A stretch of DNA of 39,001 bases from Burkholderia sp. E7m39 (GCA_001319865.1 BBSL01000284.1:1-39001), one strand, 5' to 3'; counted from the stretch's first letter, positions 16,339-24,439 are shown. Numbers and translations are program-made. Notes: generated by a model not told the origin, from the sequence alone.

Positions 16339-17056
16339 TTCGGACACTGACGCAGGCCTGACGCCGCCGCCCCTGATGCCGAAGGTCGAACGCCAGCGTT
16401 TGCACGACACCGTGGTGGAGCACATCCGGCGCTTCATCGTCGAAGGCGCGTTGGAGCCGGGCAAAAAACTGAACGAGCGCGAACTGTGCGAGACGCTGGG
16501 CATTTCGCGCACGCCGCTGCGCGAGGCGCTGAAGGTGCTCGCGGCGGAGGGGCTGATCGATATCGAGCCGAATCGCGGCGCGTCGGTGTCGAAGATGTCG
16601 GAAGCCGAGATGCGCGAGATGTTCGAACTGATGAGCGGACTCGAAGCGTTCTCAGGCGAACTCGCCGCCGAGCGGATGACGGCCGCCGAACTCGGCGAGA
16701 TCAAGGCGCTGCATTACGCGATGCTCGCGTGCCGCGCGCAGAACGACCTGGCCGGTTACTACAGCCGCAACCAGGCGATCCACGACAAGATCAACGAAGC
16801 CGCGCGCAATTCGGCTTTGCGGCAGACGTATCTGTCGTTGAATCGCCGCTTGCAGGCGATGCGCTTTCGCTCGAACTTCCAGACGCCGAAGTGGGACAGC
16901 GCGATTCACGATCACGATGAAATGCTGAAGGCGCTTGAAGCACGCGACGGCAAGCGTCTGAGTGCGATCTTGCGGCAGCATCTGCTCGACAAGCGCGATG
17001 CCGTGTTGCAGGTGCAATCGCGCGAAGATGCGGCGTCAGTGAAGTTGAAGGCGTGA
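16331..17056 (+). CDS. GntR-family regulator, FCD (FadR-like) subfamily
   Basis: This gene encodes 241 residues. The ATG at 16331 follows GAGGA with 7-base spacing. A GTG at 16283 would add 16 residues without a ribosome site. Residues 20-90 form the winged helix with LNERELCETLGISRTPLREA, the hallmark of GntR proteins. Residues about 95-225 are an all-helical FCD ligand-binding domain with HDKINEAARNSALRQTYLSL and HDHDEMLKALEARD, whose conserved His residues usually hold a metal in this family. It diverges from the class V aminotransferase operon. Matching palindromes in the operon leader and over its own ATG suggest it represses both. The effector is probably a carboxylic acid from the pathway. 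Confidence 0.9.
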   Translation: MQNSDTDAGLTPPPLMPKVERQRLHDTVVEHIRRFIVEGALEPGKKLNERELCETLGISRTPLREALKVLAAEGLIDIEPNRGASVSKMSEAEMREMFELMSGLEAFSGELAAERMTAAELGEIKALHYAMLACRAQNDLAGYYSRNQAIHDKINEAARNSALRQTYLSLNRRLQAMRFRSNFQTPKWDSAIHDHDEMLKALEARDGKRLSAILRQHLLDKRDAVLQVQSREDAASVKLKA

Positions 17057-17075
17057 ATCAACGTCTCAAATGAAA

Positions 17076-17104
17076 AACGCACGGCGCGATGCCGTGCGTT
17101 TTTT
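17076..17104. terminator. Bidirectional intrinsic terminator between gntR and the MFS gene
   Basis: AACGCACGGC (17076-17085) and GCCGTGCGTT (17091-17100) form a perfect 10-bp stem with a 5-nt loop. A T-run follows on the plus strand and an A-run precedes it, so it can stop both the rightward gntR transcript and the leftward MFS transcript. Confidence 0.9.
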
Positions 17105-17128
17105 GTTCGTGATGCGTGCTTCAACGCA

Positions 17129-18472
17129 TCATGTTTTCGTATGCCCGGTGTGATCCTTCTGGCGCAACGACTGCGGCAAGCCAACCAGCACGATCAACGC
17201 ACAAATCAGGCTCAACGCGCCGATCACATACAGCGCGGGCGTCGTGCTGCCCGTTACGTCGCGCACGCGTCCCACCATCACCGGGCTCACGATGCCGCCC
17301 AACTGTCCCAGCGTGTTGATCAGCGCGATGCCGCCCGCTGCGCCCGCGCCCGTCACGAGCTTCGGCGGCAGCGCCCAGAAGGCGGGAATCGAAGCGATCA
17401 CGCCGCCGCCCAGCACGGCGAGCGCGACAACGAGCATGGTCGTCTGCTTGTCGAAGAAGCCGGCTGCGAAGAACCCGACGGCTGCCATCAACAGCAACAC
17501 GCTGACGAACTTGCGCCGCTCGCCCGACGCATCCGACATCCGCCCCACCACCACCATGCAGATTGCGCCGCAGATGTAAGGCACGGCCGTGAGCAGACCG
17601 ATGATCGTCGGGCTCTGCGTGCCTGCGCTGCGAATCAGATGCGGCGCCCAGAAATTCAGGCCATACGAGGCAATCTGGATGAGGAAATAAACAAGGCCGA
17701 GCGTGAGGAACCCAGGCGTGCGAATCGCGCCGAGCAGCGAATGACCGTGCGTGGTCGGCTGCGCCTGTTGCGCGATCTGACTCGACAAATACGTTTTCTC
17801 CGACGGCGACAGCCAACCCGCGTCTTCGATACGGTCCTTCAGCACCTTCAGCACAAGGATGCCCAGCACGACGCACGGCAGGCCGCCGAGCATGAACAGC
17901 CAATGCCAGCCGCGAATGCCGAACACGCCGTCCATCTGCCCGAGCACGAGGCCCGAGATCGGCGCGCCGACCAGACCCGAGAACGCCGACGCGAGGAACA
18001 ACAGCGACGTCACGCGTCCGCGATAGCTCGCCGGAAACCACAGCGTCAGATAGTAGAGCACGCCCGGCGCAAAGCCTGCTTCCATCGCGCCGATCACGAA
18101 GCGCAGCCCGTAGAACTGCCATTCGTTGTTGACGAACACCATCGCGGCCGTTGCGAGACCCCATGAAATCATGATCCGCGCGATCCATTTGCGCGCGCCG
18201 ACCTTGTACAGCAGCAGGTTGCTCGGCACCTCGAACAGCACATAGCCGATCACGAAGAGACTCGCGCCGAGGCCATACGCGGTGTCGGAAAAGCCCAGAT
18301 CGCTTTGCAGCTGGAACTTCGCGAAGCTGATGTTGATGCGGTCGAAGAACGCGAACAGATAGCAGATCATGATGAGCGGCATCAGCCGCCACGTGACCTT
18401 CCTGATGATGTCGGCGGTCGCCGATAGTGTGTTGTCGCGGCTGTCCGCCGCGACTGCGTTGGGTGTGCTCAT
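17129..18472 (-). CDS. MFS transporter, ACS (organic acid) type
   Basis: This gene encodes 447 residues. The ATG at 18472 follows AAGGAG with good spacing. The core has about twelve helices. The first ends FAFFDRINISFAKFQ with the ACS-family DRxN motif, GARKWIARIMISWG is the loop after helix 2, and GFAPGVLYYLTLWFP is typical of the family. It is the last gene of the LysR / CoA-transferase / lyase cluster, 62 bp after the HMG-CoA-lyase gene, and ends just before the shared terminator at 17076-17104. Context suggests that it imports the free dicarboxylate that the CoA-transferase then activates. Confidence 0.88.
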   Translation of the reverse strand: MSTPNAVAADSRDNTLSATADIIRKVTWRLMPLIMICYLFAFFDRINISFAKFQLQSDLGFSDTAYGLGASLFVIGYVLFEVPSNLLLYKVGARKWIARIMISWGLATAAMVFVNNEWQFYGLRFVIGAMEAGFAPGVLYYLTLWFPASYRGRVTSLLFLASAFSGLVGAPISGLVLGQMDGVFGIRGWHWLFMLGGLPCVVLGILVLKVLKDRIEDAGWLSPSEKTYLSSQIAQQAQPTTHGHSLLGAIRTPGFLTLGLVYFLIQIASYGLNFWAPHLIRSAGTQSPTIIGLLTAVPYICGAICMVVVGRMSDASGERRKFVSVLLLMAAVGFFAAGFFDKQTTMLVVALAVLGGGVIASIPAFWALPPKLVTGAGAAGGIALINTLGQLGGIVSPVMVGRVRDVTGSTTPALYVIGALSLICALIVLVGLPQSLRQKDHTGHTKT

Positions 18473-18534
18473 GCCTGTCTCCTTGTTGGCCGGATTCGCC
18501 GTCCGGTCGTCGATGTCGTTCGTGTGGATGAACT

Positions 18535-19488
18535 TCAGATACTGCGCACGTAGTCGGGAACGGGGTGCACATCGCAATTGCGGCCCGCTTTCATCAACTG
18601 ACCCGGCACGTCATGCCCCAGCAGCGCGGGCAACGTGCGCGACAACGTGATCAGCTTTTGCAGGTCGATGCCCGTCGGAATGTCCATCTCGTCGCACAGG
18701 TTGACGAGGTCCTCCGTGCAGATGTTGCCCGACGCGCCCGGCGCGAACGGACAGCCGCCGAGGCCGCCGAGCGCCGCATCGAAACGCCGCGCGCCGGCTT
18801 CGTATGCGGCCAGCACATTCGCGAGACCCAGGCCGCGCGTGTTGTGAAAGTGCAGCGTGAGCGCGTCGGCGGGCACGCGTTGCAGCACGCGTTTGACGAG
18901 CCGCGCAACCTGGCGCGGATTCGCCATGCCCGTCGTATCGGCGAGCGTGATGCCGTTGATGCCCATCTCGCGATATGCATCGACGATCGACACCACGCGG
19001 TCTTCGTCGATCTTGCCTTCGAACGGACAGCCGAACGCCGTCGCCACCGTCGCATTCAGCGACACGGGAAAGTGTTTCGCAAGCCGCACGATGTCGCCGA
19101 ATGCATCGAGCGACGCCTCGCAACTCATCCGCATGTTGGCGCGGTTATGCGTCTGGCTCGCGGACATCACGAGGTTCAGCTCGTCCGCGCGCGCGTTCAA
19201 CGCGCGCTCGGCGCCCTTCACGTTCGGCACCAGCGCGACGAAGATCACACCTTCGCGCCGTTGAATCTGTGTGAATACGGCTTCGCCGTCGCGCAACGCA
19301 GGAATCGCCTTCGGCGACACGAACGAGCCCGCCTCGATGCGCGTAAAGCCCGCCGTCGACAGCTGATCGATCAACGCGATCTTGTCGGCCGTTTCGACCC
19401 ATGTCGGTTCGATCTGCAAGCCGTCGCGCGGCGCGACTTCCTGCACGATCAACGTGTCGAAGCGAATATCGTTGTGATCGAAATTCAT
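18535..19488 (-). CDS. Hydroxymethylglutaryl-CoA lyase family protein
   Basis: This gene encodes 317 residues. The ATG at 19488 follows AAGGAG at 7 bases and overlaps the CoA-transferase stop by ATGA. The N-terminal EVAPRDGLQIEP holds the catalytic Arg-Asp of the HMG-CoA lyase/isopropylmalate synthase TIM-barrel superfamily. LTLHFHNTRGLGLAN carries the metal-binding HxH, and GGLGGCPFAPGASGN is the HMG-CoA lyase signature with its catalytic cysteine. Enzymes of this family split 3-hydroxy-3-methylglutaryl-CoA into acetyl-CoA and acetoacetate, and some cleave citramalyl-CoA-like or related thioesters. Translational coupling to a class III CoA-transferase suggests the thioester is made from an imported acid rather than from leucine degradation. 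Confidence 0.9.
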   Translation of the reverse strand: MNFDHNDIRFDTLIVQEVAPRDGLQIEPTWVETADKIALIDQLSTAGFTRIEAGSFVSPKAIPALRDGEAVFTQIQRREGVIFVALVPNVKGAERALNARADELNLVMSASQTHNRANMRMSCEASLDAFGDIVRLAKHFPVSLNATVATAFGCPFEGKIDEDRVVSIVDAYREMGINGITLADTTGMANPRQVARLVKRVLQRVPADALTLHFHNTRGLGLANVLAAYEAGARRFDAALGGLGGCPFAPGASGNICTEDLVNLCDEMDIPTGIDLQKLITLSRTLPALLGHDVPGQLMKAGRNCDVHPVPDYVRSI

Positions 19489-20678
19489 TGCACGGCTCCT
19501 TCGCGGCGCAGCCGCTCGATTTCGCTCTGCTCATAACCGAGACCGGCCAGCACGCTCGACGTATGCTCGCCGAGGGCGGGGCCTTGCCAGCGCACTTCAC
19601 CCGGCGTGTCGGAGAGCTTCGGCACGATGCCCGGCATCTTCACGGACGCGCCGCCCGGCAATTCAGCCGCGAGCAACATGTCACGCGCCGCGTAGTGCGG
19701 ATCGGCGACGATATCGGCCACGGAGTAGATGCGGCCCGACGGCACTTCCGCGCGTTCGAGCGCGGCGAGCACGTCGTCGATCGAATGGTGCGAGGTCCAC
19801 GCGGTGATCGCGGCATCGAGCATCGCGCTTTGCGCGACGCGTCCGTCGTTGCGCGCGAGCGCGGGATCATCCGCCAGATCGGGGCGGCCGATCACCTGCA
19901 TCAGCCGCCTGAAGATCGGGTCGCTATTGCCCGCGATCACGACGAAGCCGCCGTCCTCCGTGCGATACGTGTTCGAGGGCGCGATGCCCGGCAACGCGCC
20001 GCCGCTGCGCTCGCGCACATGGCCGAGCAGGTCGTATTCCGGCACGAGGCTTTCCATCAGGTTGAACACGCTCTCGACGAGCGATACGTCCACCACCTGT
20101 CCGTCGCCCTGACCCGTCTTCACGCGCAGCACCGACATCAGCGCGCCGATCACGCCGTGCAGCGATGCAAGCGAATCGCCGAGGCTCACGCCGACGCGCG
20201 CGGGCGCGCCATCCACGTCGCCCGTCGTATAGCGGATGCCGCCCATCGCTTCGCCGATCGCGCCGAAGCCGGGACGATCGCGATATGGCCCGGTCTGTCC
20301 ATAACCGGAAATGCGGACCATCGTGAGCTTCGGGTTGATCGCGTGCAGCACGTCCCAGCCGAGGCCGAGCTTTTCGAGCGCGCCGGGGCGCAGGTTTTCG
20401 ATGACGATGTCGGCGTCGGCGGCGAGACGCTTGACGACGTCGGCGCCTTCCGCCGACTTCAGATTCACGCAGATCGACTTCTTGTTGCGCGATTGCAGAT
20501 ACCACCAGAGCGAGGTGCCCTCGTGCAGCTTGCGCCATTTGCGCAGCGGGTCGCCCGTTTCGGGCGCTTCGATCTTGATGACCTCCGCGCCGAACTCGGC
20601 GAGCAGGCGCGCGGCGAACGGCGCTGCGATCAGCGTGCCGATCTCGACGACGCGAATACCCTGCAACGGACCACTCAT
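19485..20678 (-). CDS. Class III (CaiB/BaiF, formyl-CoA-transferase-type) CoA-transferase
   Basis: This gene encodes 397 residues. The ATG at 20678 follows GGAG with 8-base spacing. It begins with GIRVVEIGTLIAAPFAARLL and AEVIKIEAPETGDPLRKW, then ENLRPGALEKLGLGWD and RISGYGQTGPYRDRPGF, the family hallmarks. An Asp at 168 in GVSLGDSLASLHG matches the nucleophile that forms the aspartyl-CoA anhydride. These dimeric, interlocked enzymes transfer CoA between acids. Mammalian SUGCT, of the same family, moves CoA from succinyl-CoA to glutarate or 3-hydroxy-3-methylglutarate. Coupled by ATGA overlap to the HMG-CoA lyase gene, it probably activates that acid or a relative. It is preceded by a LysR gene on the same strand. 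Confidence 0.9.
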   Translation of the reverse strand: MSGPLQGIRVVEIGTLIAAPFAARLLAEFGAEVIKIEAPETGDPLRKWRKLHEGTSLWWYLQSRNKKSICVNLKSAEGADVVKRLAADADIVIENLRPGALEKLGLGWDVLHAINPKLTMVRISGYGQTGPYRDRPGFGAIGEAMGGIRYTTGDVDGAPARVGVSLGDSLASLHGVIGALMSVLRVKTGQGDGQVVDVSLVESVFNLMESLVPEYDLLGHVRERSGGALPGIAPSNTYRTEDGGFVVIAGNSDPIFRRLMQVIGRPDLADDPALARNDGRVAQSAMLDAAITAWTSHHSIDDVLAALERAEVPSGRIYSVADIVADPHYAARDMLLAAELPGGASVKMPGIVPKLSDTPGEVRWQGPALGEHTSSVLAGLGYEQSEIERLRREGAVQ

Positions 20679-20763
20679 GATGCTGTCTCCAATCTTTGTT
20701 TCAGGTTGGAGACAAGGTTAGAAGCGAGGCTGCGGGAGCGTCCAACCGCATTTCGCCAACGAT

Positions 20764-20782
20764 CGTTCGCGGTTCGCGAACG
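20764..20782. promoter_or_regulatory. Perfect hairpin/palindrome in the LysR - CoA-transferase gap
   Basis: CGTTCGCG (20764-20771) and CGCGAACG (20775-20782) form a perfect 8-bp inverted repeat with a 3-nt centre, 7 bp after the LysR stop. An overlapping 10-bp palindrome AACGATCGTT lies at 20759-20768. It could be an operator for the LysR protein ahead of the CoA-transferase gene or a stem ending the LysR transcript. There is no T-run on the minus strand. Confidence 0.45.
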
Positions 20783-20789
20783 CTCTGCG

Positions 20790-21716
20790 CTAAGCCTTGC
20801 CGGACAAGGCTTCCACCGACCTCAGATGATCGAACAGCAGGCGCGCGACGGGCGACAGACGCGCCGGATCACGCGTGACGATGATGAGATCGCGCTCCGC
20901 CCATTCGTCCGACAGCGCCACGCAGGCGAGGCCGAGCGGCCGCCCCATGATGCGGTACACGTTGATGGGCAACACGCCGACGCCCATGCCCGCCTGCACC
21001 ATCCGGCACACGGCGTCGAAGCCGGGCACGTGGATGCGCAGCTTCAGCGGCTTGCCCGCCTGGCGCGCGGCCATATGCGTGCGCGCGTTGATCGAACTCG
21101 CCGAATGCAGGCCGACGTGGTCGCTGTCGAGCGTGTCTTCGAACGCTATGCTTTCGCGGTTGGCGAGCGGATGATCGTCGCGCATCACGACGCACAACGC
21201 GTCGTGCCGATAGTGCGTCACTTCCAGGCCGCGCGCGTCCGCTTCGCCCGAACAGATGCCGAGATCGGCCAGACTGTCCGCGACCGCTTCGACGACGCCC
21301 GCGCTCGGCCGCTCTTCGAGGTCGATCTTCACGCGGTCGTTGGCGGCGAGAAACGCCCGCAAGTCTTCCGGCAAAAATTCGACGATCGCCGACAGGTTCG
21401 CCATCATCCGCACGTAGCCGCGCACGCCGCTCGCGTGGCCCGCGAGTTCGATGCCGATGTTCTCGATGTCGCGCATCACGCGCCGCGCGTGATGCAGCAG
21501 CGTCTCGCCTGCGGGCGTGAGCGTCATGCCGCGCGCATTGCGCTGAAAGAGCGTCGCGCCGACCGCCTGCTCCAGTTCGAGCAGACGCTTGCTCGCCGCG
21601 GACACGGCGATGGCCTCGCGTTCCGCGGCGCGCGTTAGCGTGCGTTCCTCATAGACGGCGATGAAGAGTTGCAGGGTCGTGAGATCGAGGCGGCGAAGCA
21701 GGTTCTTCAGGACCAT
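20790..21716 (-). CDS. LysR-family transcriptional regulator
   Basis: This gene encodes 308 residues from ATG 21716 (MVLKNLLRRLDLTTLQLF). An open extension to 21794 is not family-like. The N-terminal winged helix reads LFIAVYEERTLTRAAEREAI and SAASKRLLELEQAVGATLFQR. The remaining two-thirds is the periplasmic-binding-protein-like effector domain (MMANLSAIVEFLPEDLRAFL, GMGVGVLPINVYRIM). It lies directly upstream of the CoA-transferase/lyase/MFS genes on the same strand with a 111-bp gap, not divergent as is most usual for LysR, and is the obvious candidate to control them. Confidence 0.88.
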   Translation of the reverse strand: MVLKNLLRRLDLTTLQLFIAVYEERTLTRAAEREAIAVSAASKRLLELEQAVGATLFQRNARGMTLTPAGETLLHHARRVMRDIENIGIELAGHASGVRGYVRMMANLSAIVEFLPEDLRAFLAANDRVKIDLEERPSAGVVEAVADSLADLGICSGEADARGLEVTHYRHDALCVVMRDDHPLANRESIAFEDTLDSDHVGLHSASSINARTHMAARQAGKPLKLRIHVPGFDAVCRMVQAGMGVGVLPINVYRIMGRPLGLACVALSDEWAERDLIIVTRDPARLSPVARLLFDHLRSVEALSGKA

Positions 21717-21814
21717 GTCGGGAGAAAGACGCAATGAAGTTGCGCCATATTGTGCCCCGAGCGCGGCGTGAACGCTCGCACCCGGCGCTAGCATCCCGCG
21801 CTAGCACCCGGTAT

Positions 21815-21958
21815 TCAATCCAGCCCGGCGAACGAAATGGGATCGCTGGCAGGGAACGTATCCATCAGCGCCTGATCGATCATGTCATCGCGATACTCGA
21901 AGCGCGCCGTGTGGTCCTGCATGTCGGCATTGCAGGCAGATTTGCTATGCTGTTCCAT
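21815..21958 (-). CDS. Conserved-looking 47-residue protein
   Basis: This short gene encodes MEQHSKSACNADMQDHTARF and continues to a tail with MIDQALMDTFPASDP before FAGLD. The ATG at 21958 is preceded by GGGAGGAA at ideal spacing, one of the best ribosome sites in the window, which is the main support for expression. The tail segment (ALxxTFPASDPxS) is a motif I associate with small uncharacterised proteobacterial proteins. No signal peptide or membrane segment is visible. It is acidic with two cysteines or fewer. It diverges from the GlxA-type regulator across 146 bp. Function is unknown. Confidence 0.7.
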   Translation of the reverse strand: MEQHSKSACNADMQDHTARFEYRDDMIDQALMDTFPASDPISFAGLD

Positions 21959-22104
21959 CCTGGGTTCCTCCCGTGTGCGGGGTGTCGATGGCTTCAGTAT
22001 TGTTGTCCGCGAAGCCGTCATCAACCTGCGCGCGCCGTCGTTTGCTGCCAGGCGCACGTCGTCTGCTGCCGTTTTCCTTCACGCGCCGTCTGCGAGGTCA
22101 CTGA

Positions 22105-23061
22105 ATGCCGAGCGTTGCCATCGCGATCTTTCCAGGCGTGCAGGCGCTGGATGTCGCCGGTCCCGTCGATGTATTCGCCGAGGCGAATCTGTTCATCGAC
22201 GGTCGCGACCGTTATGAGGTGAAGCTCCTTGCCGCCGACAGCGCGCCGTTGCGCGCGTCGAACGGCATCACGCTGGCGGCCGACGAAACATTCGATCGTC
22301 ATAGCGCGTTCGATCTCGCGCTGATGGCGGGCGGCCCCGCGCTGCCCGAGAGCGTGCCCGATGCGCGACTCACTGCGTGGCTCGCGAACGTCGCGTCGCA
22401 ATGCCCGCGCTACGGCTCTATTTGCACAGGCGCATTCGCGTTGGGCCACGCGGGCCTGCTCGACGGACGCAACGTCACGACGCACTGGCAGCACGCACAA
22501 CAACTGGCGACGCAATTTCCGAAAGCGCGCGTCGATTTCGACCGCATCTATCTGCGCGACGAGAGGCTCGTCACGTCGGCGGGCGTGACGGCGGGCATCG
22601 ATCTCGCGCTCGCGCTCGTCACGGAAGACCACGGCCCGCAGACCGCGTTGAAAGTCGCGAAGCGCCTCGTGGTGTTTTCGCAGCGCCAGGGCGGGCAGTC
22701 GCAGTTCAGCCCTTACCTCACGGCGCCCGCCGACGAAACCTCGCCCGTCGCGAAGGTGCAGGCGCATGTGATGGCCAACATCCGGCACAGCTTCACGGTG
22801 AAGCAGCTTGCCGATGTCGCGGGCATGAGCGCGCGCAACTTCGCGCGCATCTTCGTGCAGGACACGGGCGTGACGCCGCACGAGTTCGTCGAACGCGCAC
22901 GGATGGATGCGGCGCGCAAGCTGCTCGAAAGCAGCGGCGCCGCGCTGAAGACGGTGGCCTACGATTGCGGCTTCGGCACGGCCGACCGCATGCGGATCGT
23001 CTTCACGAAACGCATTGGCGCGACGCCGAAGCAGTATCGCGAGCGCTTCCGGCACGACTGA
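22105..23061 (+). CDS. GlxA-type regulator (DJ-1/PfpI domain plus AraC helix-turn-helix)
   Basis: This gene encodes 318 residues. The ATG at 22105 follows GAGG at 7 bases. Residues 4-170 form a class I glutamine-amidotransferase-like (DJ-1/PfpI) domain with IFPGVQALDVAGPVDVFAEA at the start and the nucleophile elbow GSICTGAFALG (Cys107). Residues about 215-318 hold the AraC double helix-turn-helix (FTVKQLADVAGMSARNFARI and LKTVAYDCGFGTADRMRIVF). Proteins of this architecture regulate varied catabolic genes, often for quaternary amines or amino acids. The amidotransferase-like part is thought to sense rather than catalyse. The short-chain dehydrogenase gene follows on the same strand and is a possible target or operon partner. 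Confidence 0.9.
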   Translation: MPSVAIAIFPGVQALDVAGPVDVFAEANLFIDGRDRYEVKLLAADSAPLRASNGITLAADETFDRHSAFDLALMAGGPALPESVPDARLTAWLANVASQCPRYGSICTGAFALGHAGLLDGRNVTTHWQHAQQLATQFPKARVDFDRIYLRDERLVTSAGVTAGIDLALALVTEDHGPQTALKVAKRLVVFSQRQGGQSQFSPYLTAPADETSPVAKVQAHVMANIRHSFTVKQLADVAGMSARNFARIFVQDTGVTPHEFVERARMDAARKLLESSGAALKTVAYDCGFGTADRMRIVFTKRIGATPKQYRERFRHD

Positions 23062-23097
23062 TCCGCGCGGCAGCACACGTTCAGTGTGCGTGAGAAA

Positions 23098-23877
23098 ATG
23101 GCAAGCTCATCCAATATCTCGCACATCGACATGAACGCTACTACTTCTGTTCGCGCCATCGTCACGGGTCATACGCGCGGGCTCGGCGCGGCTCTCGCCG
23201 GGCAACTGCTCGCTCGCGGCATTGCGGTGCTGGGTCTTTCGCGTTCGCGCAACGCGTCGCTCACGGGTCAAGCCGGCTTCGATCAGGTCGAAGTCGATCT
23301 TTCCGATGCGCAACGTCTCGCGCAGTTTCTCGCGGGGGATACGCTGGCCAGCTTTCTGAAAGGCGCGCAAACCGCGCTGCTATTCAACAATGCAGGCGTG
23401 GTGCAACCGATCGGTCCCGTCGAAACGCAGGACGCCGCGGCCATCGCGCAAGCTGTCGCGCTGAACGTGTCCGCGCCGCTGATGCTGTCGAGCGCGTTCG
23501 CCGCCGCGAGCCCGGATGCGAGCGACCGGCGCATCGTGCATGTTTCGAGCGGCGCGGCGCGCCATCCTTATTCCGGCTGGAGCATCTACTGCGCGACCAA
23601 GGCCGCGCTCGATCATCACGCGCGCGCCGTCGCGCTCGATCAGAATCGCGCGCTGCGCATCTGCAGCGTCGCGCCGGGTGTCGTCGATACGAACATGCAG
23701 GCAGAGCTTCGCTCGACGGGCATCGACAAGTTTCCGATGCGTGAGAAGTTCGAAGAGTTGAAGCGCAGCGGCAAGCTGTCGACGCCGGAGGAATCAGCCG
23801 CCAAGCTGATCGACTATGCGTTGAGCGAGACGTTCGGTGCCGTGGCGACGGCGGATGTGAGGGAGTTGCCGCAGTAA
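23098..23877 (+). CDS. Short-chain dehydrogenase/reductase (SDR)
   Basis: The chosen ATG at 23098 gives 259 residues. ATG 23131 (MNATTSVRAIVTG) is closer to the usual SDR start, and GTG 23086 is also open. No start has a good ribosome site. The cofactor motif TGHTRGLG lies near residue 25, NNAGVV near 100, a catalytic Ser in VHVSSGAAR near 150, and YCATK (Tyr and Lys) near 170, so the classical SDR active site is complete. Such enzymes reduce or oxidise carbonyl/alcohol substrates with NAD(P)H. The substrate is not evident. It begins 37 bp after the GlxA-type regulator, with a small hairpin (23073-23089) between. Confidence 0.85.
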   Translation: MASSSNISHIDMNATTSVRAIVTGHTRGLGAALAGQLLARGIAVLGLSRSRNASLTGQAGFDQVEVDLSDAQRLAQFLAGDTLASFLKGAQTALLFNNAGVVQPIGPVETQDAAAIAQAVALNVSAPLMLSSAFAAASPDASDRRIVHVSSGAARHPYSGWSIYCATKAALDHHARAVALDQNRALRICSVAPGVVDTNMQAELRSTGIDKFPMREKFEELKRSGKLSTPEESAAKLIDYALSETFGAVATADVRELPQ

Positions 23878-23998
23878 GCCTGCTTCGGAGTGCCGGACAG
23901 CGGAGTCCCGGAAAGCCTCACCTTTGAACGACACTGCGCATCGCGACGCGGTACGGAACGCGCCCGCGCTCGTTTGCAGGTTCGCTCGAAAAAACAAA

Positions 23999-24023
23999 AA
24001 AGTCCCTTGAAAACAGGGACTTT
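23999..24023 (+). terminator. Intrinsic terminator after the SDR gene
   Basis: AAGTCCCT (24000-24007, extendable by one A) pairs with AGGGACTT (24015-24022) with a 7-nt loop. It is flanked by an A-rich stretch (23989-24000) and TTTCTCATTT, so it may work in both directions. Confidence 0.8.
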
Positions 24024-24183
24024 CTCATTTCGACTATTGCCCCACGCGGTGGCTCAAGGTGCAAAAACGCGCGATACAAAACTCACTCCCGAAAACCCTC
24101 ACCTCACCACCAAAAACAGAGAGCCACGACACACAACCGTCGCGCATCGTGGCCCGACATAAAAACGGCTAGCGGATAAAGGC

Positions 24184-24276
24184 TCAAGCGTCCCGCTGCT
24201 CCAGCACGTTCCCTTTCGTCTCGATCCCAACAAACCGCACAGCCAGCGCCGCGCGAAACGGCACCACGGCAAGCAG
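24184..24276 (-). pseudogene. Relic of the C-terminus of an MFS sugar-porter gene
   Basis: On the minus strand, downstream of an in-frame TAG (24279-24277), 30 codons read LLAVVPFRAALAVRFVGIET then KGNVLEQRDA and stop at 24184. The last hydrophobic stretch followed by GIETKGNVLEQ matches the P-E-T-K-G-x-x-L-E end signature of sugar-porter MFS proteins. Nothing upstream extends the gene, so this is a remnant left by a deletion. The remainder of the 562-bp gap (23878-24439) holds the terminator at 23999-24023, the palindrome at 24363-24376 and nothing else I can support. Confidence 0.6.
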
Positions 24277-24362
24277 CTAGGACGCCAGATGCCGAATCGG
24301 GCGACGGGCGTGCCTTTGCACGTTCGGGCCGAGCCGCTCCCCGTATAAACCCCTATCCGAAA

Positions 24363-24376
24363 GAAAATTTATTTTC
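24363..24376. promoter_or_regulatory. Candidate RpiR operator upstream of the peptide-utilisation operon
   Basis: GAAAAT and ATTTTC form a perfect 6-bp inverted repeat around TT, in an AT-rich island (24358-24400) directly upstream of the rpiR-type gene. A looser half, GTTTTCATG, follows at 24385-24393. RpiR-family regulators often bind AT-rich palindromes of this kind near their own genes. Confidence 0.5.
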
Positions 24377-24439
24377 ATCGGACAGTTTTCATGTAAATTC
24401 GCTTTCACTTTCGATCCATCAATCCGACCGCAACGTTCG

